64,000 bases of DNA from NCBI RefSeq assembly GCF_029227915.1, contig NC_079875.1:16669001-16733000 (forward strand). The letters run 5' to 3'. The stretch is from Hydractinia symbiolongicarpus. Taxonomy: Eukaryota > Cnidaria > Hydrozoa > Anthoathecata > Hydractiniidae. A program made the translations under genes and the position numbers. Shown one piece after another: positions 1-12,673 of the stretch. Positions within the stretch are counted from its first letter, which is position 1; each line of letters begins with the position of its first letter. The notes beneath the pieces are model-generated. The model saw nothing but the letters and a program-made list of their open reading frames with translations. It searched no databases and had not been told where the DNA came from.

Positions 1-544
1 ATTTCATCAACTCTATTCATACAAGAATGTTCCCTGCCATTATTTTTGCTGTAACTTTTGCATAATTTAACGAACTGGTCTGAATTTTCTGGTATGATTA
101 TTTACCAATTTTAATATTCAATGCAAATATATTATTGCATATTGAATCACTTGGGGATTGCCAACATGACATTTGTTTTCTTTAAATTAATCCTGTGAAT
201 AATTAATGACATCACTAGCTAACTGTTGATAGTTCACTCACACCTTTAGGTTGCTAGTGTTTGAAACTCAAATTTGGGATTTGTTTGATGGCGTTTATTC
301 ATTTTTGTGCAGAAGGTGACTTTCTATACAAAAGTTTGGTTGATTTTTTTCTGCCATTTTGAGTCTTATTACACATGTTTTGGTTGTTATACCATGGTTA
401 CTGGTTACTTGTTGTGGGTTTTCATGTATGTATTTAGTCCTTATCTTGTCTTTCAATTTTGGTTTTACATTGATTTTATATCATTGTGGATCTTAAAACA
501 TTTTTATTTCATTATTTAAGAAACTTGTTCTATTCTTTTATTCT
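1..544. other. AT-rich sequence without recognisable gene
   Basis: A 70-codon ORF at 307-519 is rich in Phe, Tyr and Trp, has no recognisable domain, and looks like chance opening of AT-rich DNA. I see no splice-bounded exon, RNA gene or repeat here. Confidence 0.5.
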
Positions 545-655
545 ATATAGTCGTTAGCCTGTGGAAAAATCCATGGGTTCACCCGTCGCAGCTAAGCTAC
601 CATTTTGCGTGACAGACAGACGGACGGACGGACAGACGTATACGGGCATTTTAGA
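545..655 (+). repeat. Dispersed hairpin-bearing short repeat (copy 1, + orientation)
   Basis: The element starts with GTCGTTAGCC, followed by a near-palindrome CCTGTGG-A5-TCCATGGG. Next come GCTAAGCTACCATTTTGCGT and a (GACA/GACG)n tract ending GTATACGGGCATTTTA. The same ~110 bp occurs in reverse complement at 58965-59072, and shorter or diverged relatives lie at 2518-2630, 4490-4618 and 5655-6345. With no coding capacity and a fixed end GTCGTTAG/CTAACGAC, it looks like a MITE or short non-autonomous element. The family name is unknown to me. Confidence 0.7.
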
Positions 656-1980
656 CGATTCTTTACTCACTGTAATTGTAAGCACAATGTTTCACTTTAT
701 TATAGACAACAACATTGTTGGTTACGTCACAAATCTATCGCCAATGAAGTCCAGGGTTTTGCATTTGTTATGTTATTGAGATTTTTCAAATCGAAGTGAA
801 ATAACTTGCGTAGCTGCTTTTTATCATTTAGTATATAGCCTAACGTGTACCGCACAAATAAACAGTTCTGGCGTATAGCGACCGTATTAGATCATTAGTA
901 AAATAGACTTGAAATAAAAAAATAGAAATGATTTCAGTGTTTCCCTTTTTGGAAAAAACAGATTACAGAAATAAGATTTTTCGCTAAACCCTGGGGAAAT
1001 GTCCACCTTGTTCACCGGCATTTTTGCATATGGAATTAAAACCATGAAGTTATGTGGCCAGCAAAGTCGCCGGATCATCGGTAGAGTTGTTTGTTTAGAC
1101 ACTCAAGTAATAAAAGGATTGTAGAAGATATATTTTTTTCTTTATATAGGAAAGGAGAGACAATATATATAAAAAATTGATCGTGTAATATAATATCGAT
1201 ATCAAGGTTGATGAGAATAAAGTTAAACTGTCAGCTCCTTTACCTTAGTTTTTGCGAAGTATACCAAGGAACTGAAAACCTCTACACCCCCTCCCCCTAC
1301 CAAATCTCCGACGCCGAGTAAGAAAGAAATTTCATCAAAGATAGTGCAAAAGAAAAACGGTGACCATGAAAGAAAGTGTGCTATATTTCACAGACTTGAA
1401 ATTTCCTTCATTTCTTCCTATTTAAATTAATTATATTACAAATAATTTCTCACTTATTTTGAAATTGTCTTTTAATGTTATTTTAAATTTACTGTAATTA
1501 AAAATGATAGTTTTAAAACTGTTTTCGTTGTTTAAAATAATCTAAAATTAGTCCTGTTTTTGATTGTCTTTACTGGTGTATTTTTAGTTCTTTTGTTCCA
1601 TGAGATTTTAGTTGGATTGTAAAGCTACTGTACCTTTTTCTGAAGGAAGATTGGCTATTATAAACAATTATAAAGCGACAAGCCGTGTGTTATTTCATCG
1701 TTTTGTACTTCTCTCCACATCATGTGCAGATCAACAAGGTAAGGTTTACACATAACGTAGCTAGCTATATTTTGTAACCTGTACTCTAGCTAGTTTTCAA
1801 ATTTTGTTGTACATATACAGCTATAGCTACGTATTATAAGAGTTGAAGGTAATTTCTGGAAAAAAGATGGAGTGGCTATATTAATACCTCCTGACTGTAG
1901 CTTGAGCAACCTGTAGCTCTAGCTAGTAGGGCAGACACAACAAAATGTCTGGTCTTAGGGTCCCCAGCCAACGCCTTGAA
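656..1980. other. AT-rich intergenic sequence, nothing recognised
   Basis: Only short chance ORFs occur here (for example 887-1102 minus and 1945-2145 plus). There are CT/GA-rich patches around 1270-1320 but no repeat unit, RNA gene or domain I can support. Confidence 0.5.
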
Positions 1981-2430
1981 AAGGGTGCCGATAAGCCGCA
2001 AACGCACGCATATGTAAGGGCGACTTCGGGCGACTTTTCAAATAAAATGGCGGTTGTCCTCCGATATTGCCTGCTTGAACTGGTCCAAACTCACCGAAGC
2101 ATTCCCGGAATGCAATTCCTTGTAACATATCATGCGGACGGGTAGTTGGAAGGAGGTTCTTGAAGAGGAAGGAGTTAATGAAGTTTATATATAAGTTATT
2201 TATCAAGTAAATCTAATCAAAAACCATTAAAAACATCTATTTTAAGAACTTTGCCATCACATAGTAAGTTTATTTTAATTTTTAGAGTTTCTCGAATCAG
2301 GAAATCTTTGAGAGTATTTGTGTTTTGTTCGAGTCTATGCGCGATCCTTCGGGCGGATACTTGAATTTCTTTCAAAGCGCCGAACTCGTCCGGAAATGCT
2401 GTACGGCGTAAGCGGCTTATCGGCACCCTT
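1981..2430. repeat. 450-bp element bounded by a perfect 19-bp inverted repeat
   Basis: AAGGGTGCCGATAAGCCGC at 1981-1999 is matched exactly by its reverse complement at 2412-2430. The interior is richer in CpG than its surroundings near both ends (for example TTCGGGCGAC, TCCGGAAATG, CTTCGGGCGG). A perfect 19-bp inverted repeat at this spacing is unlikely by chance and suggests a foldback or MITE-type element. I found no clear target-site duplication outside the arms and no transposase inside. The short ORFs overlapping it (1945-2145 plus; 1955-2206 and 2217-2456 minus) are not recognisable. Confidence 0.55.
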
Positions 2431-2517
2431 GTGTCGACCCTGTTAGAGTCACTCAAACGACCCTTTTTTGTATTTTTTTTTTATTGAGTGAAAAAAATGT
2501 TACAGTAATTAAAAAAA

Positions 2518-2630
2518 CTAGTCGTTAGCCCGTGGAAAATCCACAGGTTCGCCCGTTCTTTTTATACCGCAATGCGTGCTTCTCGCTATTGCGCAGCTAA
2601 GTTACCATTTTGCGTGTGGTAAAAAAAATT
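2518..2630 (+). repeat. Dispersed hairpin-bearing short repeat (diverged copy)
   Basis: It begins GTCGTTAGCCCGTGG, continues with AAAATCCACAGG, and later has CAGCTAAGTTACCATTTTGC. These match the element at 545-655 in the same order, but the GACA/GACG tract is replaced by other sequence. The GTGGAAAATCCAC core forms a short hairpin. Confidence 0.6.
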
Positions 2631-4489
2631 CGCAAATTGGTTATTTGTTCCTTTTTTAGCGAATAAAAAGTTTAAAAGTTGTTAGCAAAAAATTTAATTT
2701 CGCGAATCTGTTGGCACATTTTTGCAATTCCGACTCTTTAGGCTTGTTAATTGAGGTAAATTGAGGGTTTAAATTAAAAATCCCTGAGAATTTATCTCCG
2801 CAAAAATCAATCAAAAGTTGGTTATATGCAGCGAGAACTAAAGTATTGAAAAAGAATGTGCTGTAAAATAGTTAAAGGAAGTGATGTGTCAATACGGTTA
2901 ACCGACCACAATAGATGGCAAACAATCTAGATATGTCAATTTCAGATTATTTAAGAAAAGTCTCCCTCATCCGAGACTGTTATTTGTTGTTGTTTTAACG
3001 GTGTATAGGCGCATGCGCTATGCTCTGGACATGACAGGAGGCTGCAATTGCTGTCCACTCATATAATTCTACTTTGAATTTAACCGCGAGAAAAACACCT
3101 CAAGCTCAATGAAACAAGTGGTGATAAAAAATCTGATGAAATTCTTCTTTGAAATAAAATCCTGGCTTTTTTCGACTTTACGGCAAGCTACGTCAATAAA
3201 CAGCAATCCCGAATTTTTGTGAACTTCAAATTAGATTATCTGAAAACTTATAAAGTTAGGCTGCTGTTCAAACTTTGACAAAAAAATTAGCTCAAAAAGC
3301 ATTTCGCGGGATATAAAGTGATGCAGATTTTTTAAAAACATTTTACGGCTGAATTCAAACGCCTTTGTTCTTCTTTTTGATTTTTAAGATATATTTTCCA
3401 CACTCTTTGCATAAAGTTCCCTGCTAATCTATCAATCTAATTTTTTCAATTTTCTTAATAATGTGGGGGGGGGATATGCCTCACAATAGAAGTTAGCATT
3501 TCATCTGATAACATAAACTTCGGAAAACTACGACGTGGTAAGACATCACAGCGAGCTCCATTCAACCTAGCACACAAAGATCGCGCTGTCCAAGATTGTC
3601 AGAAACAGAAAAAAAGTCCCAGGAAAAACTTGTGCTCCGCCATGTATAGATGTGATTAGTGACCGCTCAGTCTTTCGCGCAGTTCTTAAATTTCTGTAAT
3701 CTAGTCGCCTGAACAGTTTGTTACATATTATTGGGAGTTCTTTGAAATGCACGCCATAAGAAATTCAGAAATTATTAAGAATACAGCATACGTCAATTCA
3801 ATGAAAAATTTCTAGGTACACATTGTAAAGAATACAAAATCAGGACGCCATTACTTTTGCTTTAAACCGCCAACCATATAAAACCTATTTTATGTACATT
3901 AGTACCGTTGACCTAGGATTTAGATCTTGCTCTCCACCATAGTGGTCCTTACATTTTTTGTACTAAACTCTGTTCAGGATAAGTGGGGCGGTGGAAAAAC
4001 TCTACTCCTAGGTTTTTAGGGCTGTACTTAAAGTCATAAATTTTCACAGACATTATATAATATATAATATAATATATAATAATATCCGTATTTCTGTCCG
4101 TTTCTTTAAAATGGTAGCACTGCATCTTTAATTAAAATCTATAGCAGAGTTATTGTATTAATTCATGCTAACAGGTGAAGAAGATTGCACCAAGAAACAA
4201 TGTGATAAATACGTTGGACAGACAAATTCTCAAGAATTTTTTCAGAGACTAGCGACTAGTTTTAAAAATTATTTTTTTATAGCCAGTTGTCCTTCCAATA
4301 AATTTATTAAATATAAAAACAACCTTACACGTTCTCCATAATTTCCACAACCAACAATGTAATTTTATAATGCATAAATTTTACCCTTTTTTTGCATAAT
4401 ACAGAGTTCAATTATTTGCTCCTTTGAACCAATCATAGTGGTCCCTTAAGTAGGGGATTTTACTGCCCTCCTTGAAGCTATTTCGCTTT
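2631..4489. other. AT-rich sequence; possible further relic of the hairpin repeat family
   Basis: No gene is recognised. There is a G9 run near 3466. A stretch from about 4075 (CCGTATTTCTGTCC, AAAATGGTAGC) to 4262 (GACTAGCGACTAGT) resembles a strongly diverged member of the repeat at 545-655. A TATAATA-type microsatellite lies at about 4056-4082. Confidence 0.4.
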
Positions 4490-4618
4490 TCATTGGCCTC
4501 TGTATTGATAACACCCGTATTTTGTCCCTCAGCACGCCAGAAAGTAGTCGTGCTATGAAATGCGACGTATAAAGGACGAGCGAACGCGTAAATTTTTCCA
4601 CGGGCTATTGACTAATTT
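4490..4618 (-). repeat. Diverged member of the hairpin repeat family
   Basis: It contains ACACCCGTATTTTGTCCCTC near the start and ends with TTTTTCCACGGGCTATTGAC. This is the reverse-strand form of the CCCGTGG/GTCGTTAG end seen at 545 and 2518. The middle is unlike the better preserved copies. Confidence 0.4.
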
Positions 4619-4969
4619 CTTTAATAATATAATATTCTACTCAAAATCGTAAAAAAAACAGGGGTTAATAAATCGAAAACAACATTTGATGGTTTTTACT
4701 GCGAAACTCTTTAATTGTTATACATTATTTACAGGTTAGGATTACTATTTTATTTTTTTTTAGTTGTGCATCTTAAACAAACCAAATTTAAGGTTTTGGC
4801 TACTAACATAGTAGCTAGATTAGAGCTGTTTATCCTAACCAACATTTTTTCCTTTCATTAGCTACTTCTGGCTAAAAGTTGGATGCAGCCTACTTTCAAA
4901 TAATAGCATAGTTTAACTGTACTTAAGCATCCAGCCTGATGTTTAACGGCAGAGAGGCTTTATCGCTGC

Positions 4970-5335
4970 ACTGTAGGGGCGCATGGCATTGTGGTTATGG
5001 AGTTCGCTACGTAATTGCAAAGTCCGTGGTTAGATCGACAGCGTGGGCATGTTTAGCAATGGCCTTTATCACAACGGGTCAATCCATGTCATGTAAAGAA
5101 AATTGGGTAGGCAACGCCGGGGTATACCTAATGTATACATTGAGAACCAATGTTGATAACGGTGATTTTAATACTGAAATATTTATAATACTAAAGTGGC
5201 TATATCCTGTATCAACTGAATTTGTCACACACGGAATAAAAGTCCCTAACCAGGTTGTGCAACACGAGCTACGTTCACTTAACGCTCATTCTGGCAGGTT
5301 ACACATCTTGTACCTTAACCCGGCGCTTTGACACT
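4970..5335 (+). repeat. Candidate tRNA-derived SINE
   Basis: The segment starts with a tRNA-like head. TGGCATTGTGG at 4984-4994 resembles a Pol III A box, and GGTTAGATCGA at 5028-5038 resembles a B box, 44 bp apart as in type 2 Pol III promoters. GTTCGCTACGTAATTGCAAAG lies between them where the anticodon arm would be. A tRNA-unrelated body follows. A 130-codon ORF (4939-5331) runs across it but has no domain I recognise and is probably incidental. The 3' limit is uncertain, and I did not find a clear poly-A tail or target duplication. Confidence 0.4.
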
Positions 5336-5654
5336 CTGTTCCTTGGCCTGCCTCTATATTAATAATACTTTGTATTCCCTTTGTGTCACAACGAGTGATA
5401 CCGGGATAAAAACGCACGGAATAACGAATCAGAAACTCATAGATATTTCCACTGGCTAACAAATATCTTATCGGAGTAAAAAGGAGAAAATGTGACAAAT
5501 TTAATGTTCGGTGTATTTCCCAGGATAGCTTGAGGCCGAAAAAAAAAATTTCCCCCGACTACTTATTTTTCCTGGCAAACATTTACCACAGTTTTTCCCT
5601 GATAAAATAATCTTCAAGCTACGAATTATAAATGCTATTAATTTTATAGACTTA

Positions 5655-6345
5655 TTTTACTAACGCGCGAATTCTTGTGGATTCTCTCACGGGTGAATGA
5701 CTGGTACGGCAAAATTTTATTGATCATATAGTTGTCTTTCCAGTTCCAAAAACGTCGTAAAAATTGTCGAACATAAAATTCGTCGCGAAAATTGTTTAGT
5801 GTATTGTTGTTGCTTAGATTCTTCGTGGTTTGAAAGTTTTCAGCCTGCTATAAAAAACGAAAAGTAAAGTGAGAATGGCAAGCTTAAAGAAGATATTTTT
5901 TTATATTTTCAGGTAAAAACATTTTTAAACAGGTTTATTTATTAGTCTTTAATTTCAGGTTTTAGCTTCCATGTTTTATGATACGTATTTTGTGTAAGCA
6001 GCGGCGCGCAGATTCCATTAACGCTGCAAAGCATTACATTATTTTGACTAATGAATCCGTGGAGAACCCACGGGTTAACGACTAGTCAGTCACATTAATG
6101 TCCGTATTTTGTGTAATCAGCAAAGTTGCCCGCAGCAGCTCCCTTTTAGGTAACGGGCGAGCCAGAGGATTTTTCTAACGCTTAACGACTAGTCCATTTA
6201 ACGATAGCAGTAATCTGTGTTCTAAATGCCTTACCCCAGCCAGATTTCGTTGGGACTCTGGAGTATTTTAATTGCGTGCTGACAGGCACAAGATGTCGAT
6301 GTGGGAAATATGTAATATAACATTTTTTTCACGGGCTAAAGATTA
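5655..6345. repeat. Cluster of ends from the GTTAACGACTAGT/CCCGTGG repeat family
   Basis: Several fragments sit close together. A CCGTGG-AGAAC-CCACGG hairpin followed by GTTAACGACTAGTC lies at about 6057-6087. A segment ending CTTAACGACTAGTCC lies at about 6097-6193, and one ending TTTCACGGGCTAAAGATTAG near 6345. Each resembles the conserved end of the element at 545-655. Nested or repeated insertion is likely, and exact borders cannot be set by eye. Confidence 0.45.
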
Positions 6346-7146
6346 GTTAAAATATTTTATGCAATCGGTTTGAAATTAAAAATTCAACACAATTTCGACG
6401 ATTTTGACATGCAAGATGCGTGTTTTAACCCTGTTTGTATTGGGAGTTCCATCACCAAAATACTTTTTATTCTTAATAATAAACTCTAGCCTAAGCAGGG
6501 CAAAACCTGCATAGTTCTAACAATTTACTACTTGCCAACTTTACATGGTAACACCGGCGGCAACTTTTATACTAAACGTGGTCCTGGAAAAATTCTTCTA
6601 TACTAGCCAACACGTGTTCGACGTCATAGTGAAAATTGTGAACATTAGAAACGTTTTTTTTCATTACCATACTATATTTAATACAAAAAATCCCTGTATA
6701 AATAGAGTTAAGTAACGTATTACCGTGACTGTTGGTTTACAAAGTCAATGGCAAAAAGTAATATTATCTGATCGCAATTATAAGAACAACGAAGAATAAT
6801 GAAAAAATAACAAATAGAAATTGACTTTGCTTAACAAACTGCGCCACGAGAAGGCCAGTCATCGGATTTTGCAGTTCGCCACCCGAGCAACAACAAAAAA
6901 CAATCAGTTCCCAAAGATTTTTTTGTTGGTTACAATTTTTTTTAAAATCTGAATTTTGAAGTGTACGCTTCAATATTAAAATTATAAAATACTTCCTTCT
7001 TGTCACCATGCGACAACACTTACACGACACAAATAAACACGTTACTTACAGTTGCTCAATCCCACCCTCACACAAAACAAGACAGAAAATAATTCCAACG
7101 AACGACACGAATAACAATAATACCACACACACCAACATAAATAAAA
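6346..7146. other. AT-rich sequence left of the composite repeat
   Basis: A minus-strand ORF (6764-7030, 88 codons) has no recognisable domain. Towards 7080-7146 the sequence becomes AACA/AATA-rich and leads directly into the 20-bp minisatellite. Confidence 0.4.
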
Positions 7147-9040
7147 AGAAGAACGTAAAATAATGGAGAACGAAGTAAAATAATGGAGAACGAAGTAAAA
7201 TAATGGAGGACGAATTAAAATAGTGTCGAGCGAATTAAAATAATGGAGAACGAATTAAAATAATGGCGAGCGAATAAAAATGATGGAGAACGAAGTAATA
7301 TAATAGATAAAGAAGTAAAATAATGGAGAACGAAATAAAATAATGGAGAACGAAGTAAAATAATGAAGAATGAAGTAAAATGATAGAGAAGGAAGTGAAA
7401 TGATGAAATCGAATTAAAATAATAGAGAAAGAAATAAAATAATGGAGAACGAATTAAAATAATGGAGAACGAATTAAAATAATGGAGAACGAAGTAAAAT
7501 AATGGAGAACGAAGTAAAATAATGGAGGACAAATTATGATAATGGAGAGCGAAGTAAAATAATAAATAAAGTAAAATAATGGAGAACGAAGTAAAATAAT
7601 GGAAGAAAAATTAAAACAATGGAGAACGAATTAAAGTAATGGCAAACAAATTAAAATGATGGAGAACAAAGTAAGATAATGGAGAACAGAGTAAAATACT
7701 GGAGAACGAAGTAATATAATAGAAAAAGAAGTAAAATAATGGAGAGCGAAATAAAATAATGGAGGACGAAGTAAAATAATGAAGAATGAAGTAAAATGAT
7801 AGAGAAGGAAGTGAAATGATGAAGATCGAATTAAACTAATAGAGAACGAAATAAAATAATGGAGAACGAAATAAAATAATGGAGAACGAAGTAAAATAAT
7901 GGAGAACGAATTAAAATAATGGAGAACGAAGTAAAATAATGGAGGACAAATTAAAATATTGGAGAACGAAGTAAAATAATGGAGGACGAATTAAAAAAAT
8001 ATAGAACGAAGTAAAATAATAAATAAAGTAAAATAATGGAGAACGAAGTAATATAATAGAAAAAAGAAGTAAAATAATGGAGAACGAAATAAAATAATGG
8101 AGGACGAAGTAAAATAATGAAGAATGAAGTAAAATGATAGAGAAGGAAGTGAAATGATGAAGATCGAATTAAAATAATAGAGAAAGAAATAAAATAATGG
8201 AGAACGAAGTAAAATATTGGAGAACGAAGTAAAATAATGGAGGACGAATTAAAATAATGGAGAACGAAGTAAAATAATAAAGAAAGTAAAATAATGGAGA
8301 ACGAAGTAAAATAATGGAAGAAAAATTAAAATAATGGAGAACGAATTAAAGTAATGTCAAACAAATTAAAATGATGGAGAACAAAGTAAAATAATGGAGT
8401 ACAAAGTAAAATAATGGAGAATGAAGTAAAATGATAGAGAAGGAAGTGAAATGATGAAGATCGAATTAAACTAATGAAGAACGAAATAAAATAATGGAGA
8501 ACGAAGTAAAATAATGGAGAACGAATTAAAATATTGGAGAACGAAGTAAAATAATGGAGGACGAATTAAAAAAATATAGAACGAAGTAAAATAATAAATA
8601 AAGTAAAATAATGGAGAACGAAGTAATATAATAGAAAAAAGAAGTAAAATAATGGAGAACGAAATAAAATAATGGAGGACGAAGTAAAATAATGAAGAAT
8701 GAAGTAAAATGATAGAGAAGGAAGTGAAATGATGAAGATCGAATTAAAATAATAGAGAAAGAAATAAAATAATAAAGAAAGTAAAATAATGGAGAACGAA
8801 GTAAAATAATGGAGGACGAATTAAAATAATGGAGAACGAAGTAAAATAATAAAGAAAGTAAAATAATGGAGAACGAAGTAAAATAATGGAAGAAAAATTA
8901 AAATAATGGAGAACGAATTAAAGTAATGTCGAACAAATTAAAATGATGGAGAACAAAGTAAAATAATGGAGAACAAAGTAAAATAATGGAGAAAGAAGTA
9001 ATGTAATAGATAAAGAAGTAAAATAACAGATAAAGAAGTA
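7147..9040. repeat. 20-bp minisatellite array (copy 1)
   Basis: The tandem repeat has consensus GGAGAACGAAGTAAAATAAT, about 1.9 kb or roughly 95 units, with variants such as GGAGGACGAATTAAAATAAT and GAAGAATGAAGTAAAATGAT. Longer blocks repeat in the same order: AGAATGAAGTAAAATGATAG followed by an AAGGAAGTGAAATGATGA variant recurs near 7367, 7788, 8120, 8420 and 8697. This shows a higher-order arrangement. The minus-strand ORF at 7215-7532 is only the translation of this repeat. The same array reappears, much shorter, at 46965-47440. Confidence 0.9.
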
Positions 9041-9890
9041 AAGATGTTTTGGAGAGTTGAGTTGTTATAGAGAGTTGGAGTTGTTATAGAGAGTTGGAGT
9101 TCTTATAGAGAGTTGAGTTGTTATAGAGAGTTGGAGTTGTTATAGAGAGTTGGAGTTATTACGGAGAGTTGAAGTTGTTATGGAGAGTTAAGTTGTTATG
9201 GAGAGTTGGAGTTGTTTTGGAGAGTTGTTGTTGTTATGGAGAGTGGGGTTGTTATGAAGAATGGGAGTTGTTATGGAGAGTTGGAGTTGTTATGGAAAGT
9301 TAAGGTTGTTATGGAGAGTGGGGATTGTTATAGAGAGTTGGGGTTTTTATAGAGAGTTGGGATTGTTATAGAGAGTTGGAGTTGTTATAGAGAGTTATGG
9401 TTGTTAGGGAGAGTTGGAATTGTTATGGAGATTTGGATTTGGATTTTTTATGGAGAGTTGGAAATGTTATAGATAGTTGGGGTTGTTATAGAGTGCTGGA
9501 GTTGTTATGAAGAGTTGGATCTCTTCGAGAGAAGTGGGTTATTATGGAGAGTTGGAGTTGTTACGGAGAGTTGGAGTTATGGAGAGTTGGGGTTGTTATT
9601 GAAATTTGATGAAGAGTGTTGGGGTTGCTATGGAGTTTTGGTGTTGTGATTGGGTTATAAGTCTATGGGTTATCCCGAGTTGGGTTGTTCGGGAGAGTTG
9701 GAGTTGATAGGGTGAGTTAGAGTTGTTATGGAGAGTTGGGGTTTGGATTTTTGTGAAGAGTTTGGAATATTGTAGAGAGTTAGGGTTGTTATGGAAAATT
9801 GGGATAGTTATATGGAGGATTGGAGTCACGGAGAGTTGGAGTTAGGAATGCTGCAAGGAGTTTAGATTGTTGTGAAATGTTTGTTATATG
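9041..9890. repeat. 19-bp minisatellite array (copy 1)
   Basis: The unit is GTTGGAGTTGTTATAGAGA (19 bp). It is regular at about 9055-9180 and increasingly diverged to 9890 (variants GTTATGGAGAGTTGG, GTTGGGGTTGTTATGGAGAG). It directly follows the 20-bp array. The diverged right part, including TCTATGGGTTATCCCGAGTT, is matched in copy 2 around 47590-47760. Confidence 0.8.
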
Positions 9891-11590
9891 GAGGACGTTT
9901 ATAGAGTAAATATTTTTGTGGAAAGTCCGGATTTTAGTTTTTTATTGCGTTGGCTGCATAATTTAGGTTGTTTTTGTGTTGTTGTTTTTTTCTGAGGGGG
10001 AATGGGGGGGGGGGCAGTATAAAGGTAAAACATACGTATATAGTGTTCAGTGACATCCGCTTTAATTCAACATATTGTCATAGGTTTAGAAGTGTATAAG
10101 TTTTAGTAGTGAGTTGTGAGTAAAACATATAGAGAGAGACAGAGCAAGGAAATAAAAAAGTTTAAGAAAACCGAAAGCTAGTAGCTAGGCGCCAAAAAGA
10201 AATGGAGATTAAACAAAACAAAGTAGATACAGTTTTTGCGACATTTGGAACAAAACTTGAGGTCAGAAGAGGATTCTTGATCAATTAAAAGAAAGAAGTG
10301 AAATCATGGTTAAAAGTGTTAAAAATATATTTAACAAGGTGATAGAAGTAAATATACAGAATATATATCTGTAGAATATATATGTATTTTAATTAAATAG
10401 AAAAGAAGACAGAGAAAGCATAAACAGCAGGAGAGCAATATATCTAATAAACATTATAAATAAGATATTTGAGAAAGAAATAGCGAAATGACGTAGCGTT
10501 TAGGAATGGGCATTGTATGCAATTATTATGAAGATTATGAAGGATAGAACTAAGAGAAAAGGAACGTACGTTGTGTTTGGCGATGCAAAGAAATGCTTAA
10601 TTAACTTGTGACGTGCTTTATTAACTTGTGACACAATGGAATAAGAGGGGTGATTAAAGATTGAATAAATGTAATAAATAGTATGTTGTTTATGCAGATA
10701 AATTAGAAAGCTAAATAGTAAATACATTGATAGTGATAAAATATAGTGGAAAACATTGTGATATATAGACTGACACAACCAACAGGATATGCAACAGAAT
10801 ATGGTATGTCATGTCAAGGAGGTTTGGGTATATTCACGTAATTTGCGAGAAGGAAACCAGGTATATTATTGAAGGCTTGTTACTAGTCAATGCAATAAAG
10901 GATTGAAGACAGGAGATTTATGCTGTTGCAGCAAGTAGTAACATCAGATGAAAAGAGATTGGTACAACAAATAATGGAGGAGAACTTGGATGACGAACAG
11001 GGAACATGGATAATGAAAGTAATTTGATAAAATGGTGAAGTATGGTATTAACATGAAAATATAGAAAAGGAAATAAAGAAACAACAATGGAAAAATTCAG
11101 AAGAAAAAAAAAATTAATAATGTGATATCCAGTGCGAAATAAAGAGATCAGGCAACTGTAATGTGATTAAGTTTCACCGCATTGTTGTGAGTATAAATAT
11201 TCTCAATTTAACCCACTCCTCGTTTTGAGCAGACGTCAATTATTAGAAAATTGAAGAGCGTAATACATTTGATTGTTTGCACGAACGCATGAATCTAAGT
11301 TTTGACTTTATGAATATTACATCGATTTATAAGAATGTTGAGAAAGAAAAGCTCAGTACATAAAGTAGCAACTTGTTTCCTAGAACTCCAAGTCTTAGGC
11401 ATTCAATTTTAAATTAAATCTTTGTTGCTTTGACGTGTAGCAGCTAGTAAACATTTGATGTTTTGAGGAATAATCTGTTTATATATTTACAGTATTGATT
11501 ACAATAATTCTTATGGACAATTGCTGCATTTAATTTGAAATGGGGTGTTAAAGACATTATGGACGAACTGCATAAGTTTACATCAGGTTT
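9891..11590. other. Core of composite unit, left part (copy 1)
   Basis: This low-copy sequence is matched almost base for base by 47960-49700. A G-rich run at 9994-10014 (GGGGG-AAT-G11) recurs at 48067-48091. A segment at 10920-11030 corresponds to the ORF at 48982-49176 but is interrupted (TAA after ATGCAA, and a premature stop near the end). No functional gene is evident. Confidence 0.6.
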
Positions 11591-11599
11591 GTACGGAAT

Positions 11600-12330
11600 A
11601 TATTTTTTTAGTGTGTAATTGTTCCACTTTAATTAAGTTCCTAAAGGTTTGTAACTTGTACGGTATGCAGTGTTACTAACAAACTGTGAAATCTTTTTAG
11701 AATTGGTATGCATTGTTAAGAAAAAACTGTGATTGGTTAACAAATTCTTTTCATGTGATAGTTATTGCATTTTAATACAACTAAAGACTTAACTGTTTGT
11801 AATTTATTGTGGTATGCAGTGTAACGAAAAAACTGTGTGATTGGTTAACACATTCTTTTCATGTGATAGTTATTGCATTTTAATACAACTAAAGATCTAA
11901 CTGTTTGTAATTTATCGTGGTATGCAGTGTAACGAAAAAACTGTGTGATTGGTTAACACATTCTTTTCATGTGATAGTTATTGCGTTTTAATACAACTAA
12001 AGACCTAACTGTTTGTAATTTATTGTGGTATGCAGTGATATGAAAAAATGTATAAGTCTTTCAAGATTGGTTTGCAATATTTCCTTTCGTGTAAATGCTG
12101 CTTTATTCATATAAACTGAAGTCTTAAAGATTTGTAATTTTTTATAGCATGTGGTGTAACGAAAAAGCTGTGTATGTATTTTAGGATTACTTACAATACA
12201 TGTTTTTGTACCATTTGTGGTAATTGTTTCTTGTGTGCGATTATTGCATTTTAGTTGAATTGAAGTCTTAAAGGTTTGCAAAGGTGTGTAAGTCTTTTCA
12301 AGGTTGCTCACATGATTAATTAAGTTTGCA
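11600..12330. repeat. ~108-bp tandem repeats (copy 1)
   Basis: Units contain TGCAGTGTAACGAAAAAACT, then GTGATTGGTTAACACATTCT, GTTATTGCATTTTAATACAA and AACTGTTTGTAATTTAT. TGCAGT recurs at 11815 and 11923, a period of 108 bp. The first two to three units are close copies, and those at about 12030-12330 are diverged. The equivalent block in copy 2 (49600-50800) has more units. The minus ORF 11997-12311 is a product of this repeat. Confidence 0.75.
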
Positions 12331-12673
12331 GGTATTGGTGTTCATCAGTTAATTGTATTTGACGCTGTATACGGCTGAAACTTCCTTATATTACAAGATT
12401 CTTTGGTTGTTATTGCATTTCAGTCAGATCATTGTTTTTATCTTATCTGTTTTGAAGATCACCCTAAAAAATACTTGAAAAGTTTCTATGCAAGTAACTT
12501 GCAATTCCACTTGACGTATAAATACTAAATACTAACTAGAATTATGCATTGTGTGTACAAAGCTGTTTCATATTGACACATCAGTTTCATTTTTTTGAAA
12601 AGTACGGAGACTAGAAGAAATTAAAAAGCAAACAATTTTGAATTTAATACTTCGTTGCAAGCATACTTACTTT

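Noticed and set aside
4939-5331. 130-codon ORF as a gene
   Set aside because: No recognisable domain; it coincides with the SINE-like element and reads through its tRNA-like head.
7215-7532. 105-codon minus-strand ORF of hydrophobic repeats as a membrane protein
   Set aside because: It is the translation of the 20-bp minisatellite, whose reading frame cycles every 60 bp. The same happens at 46956-47444.
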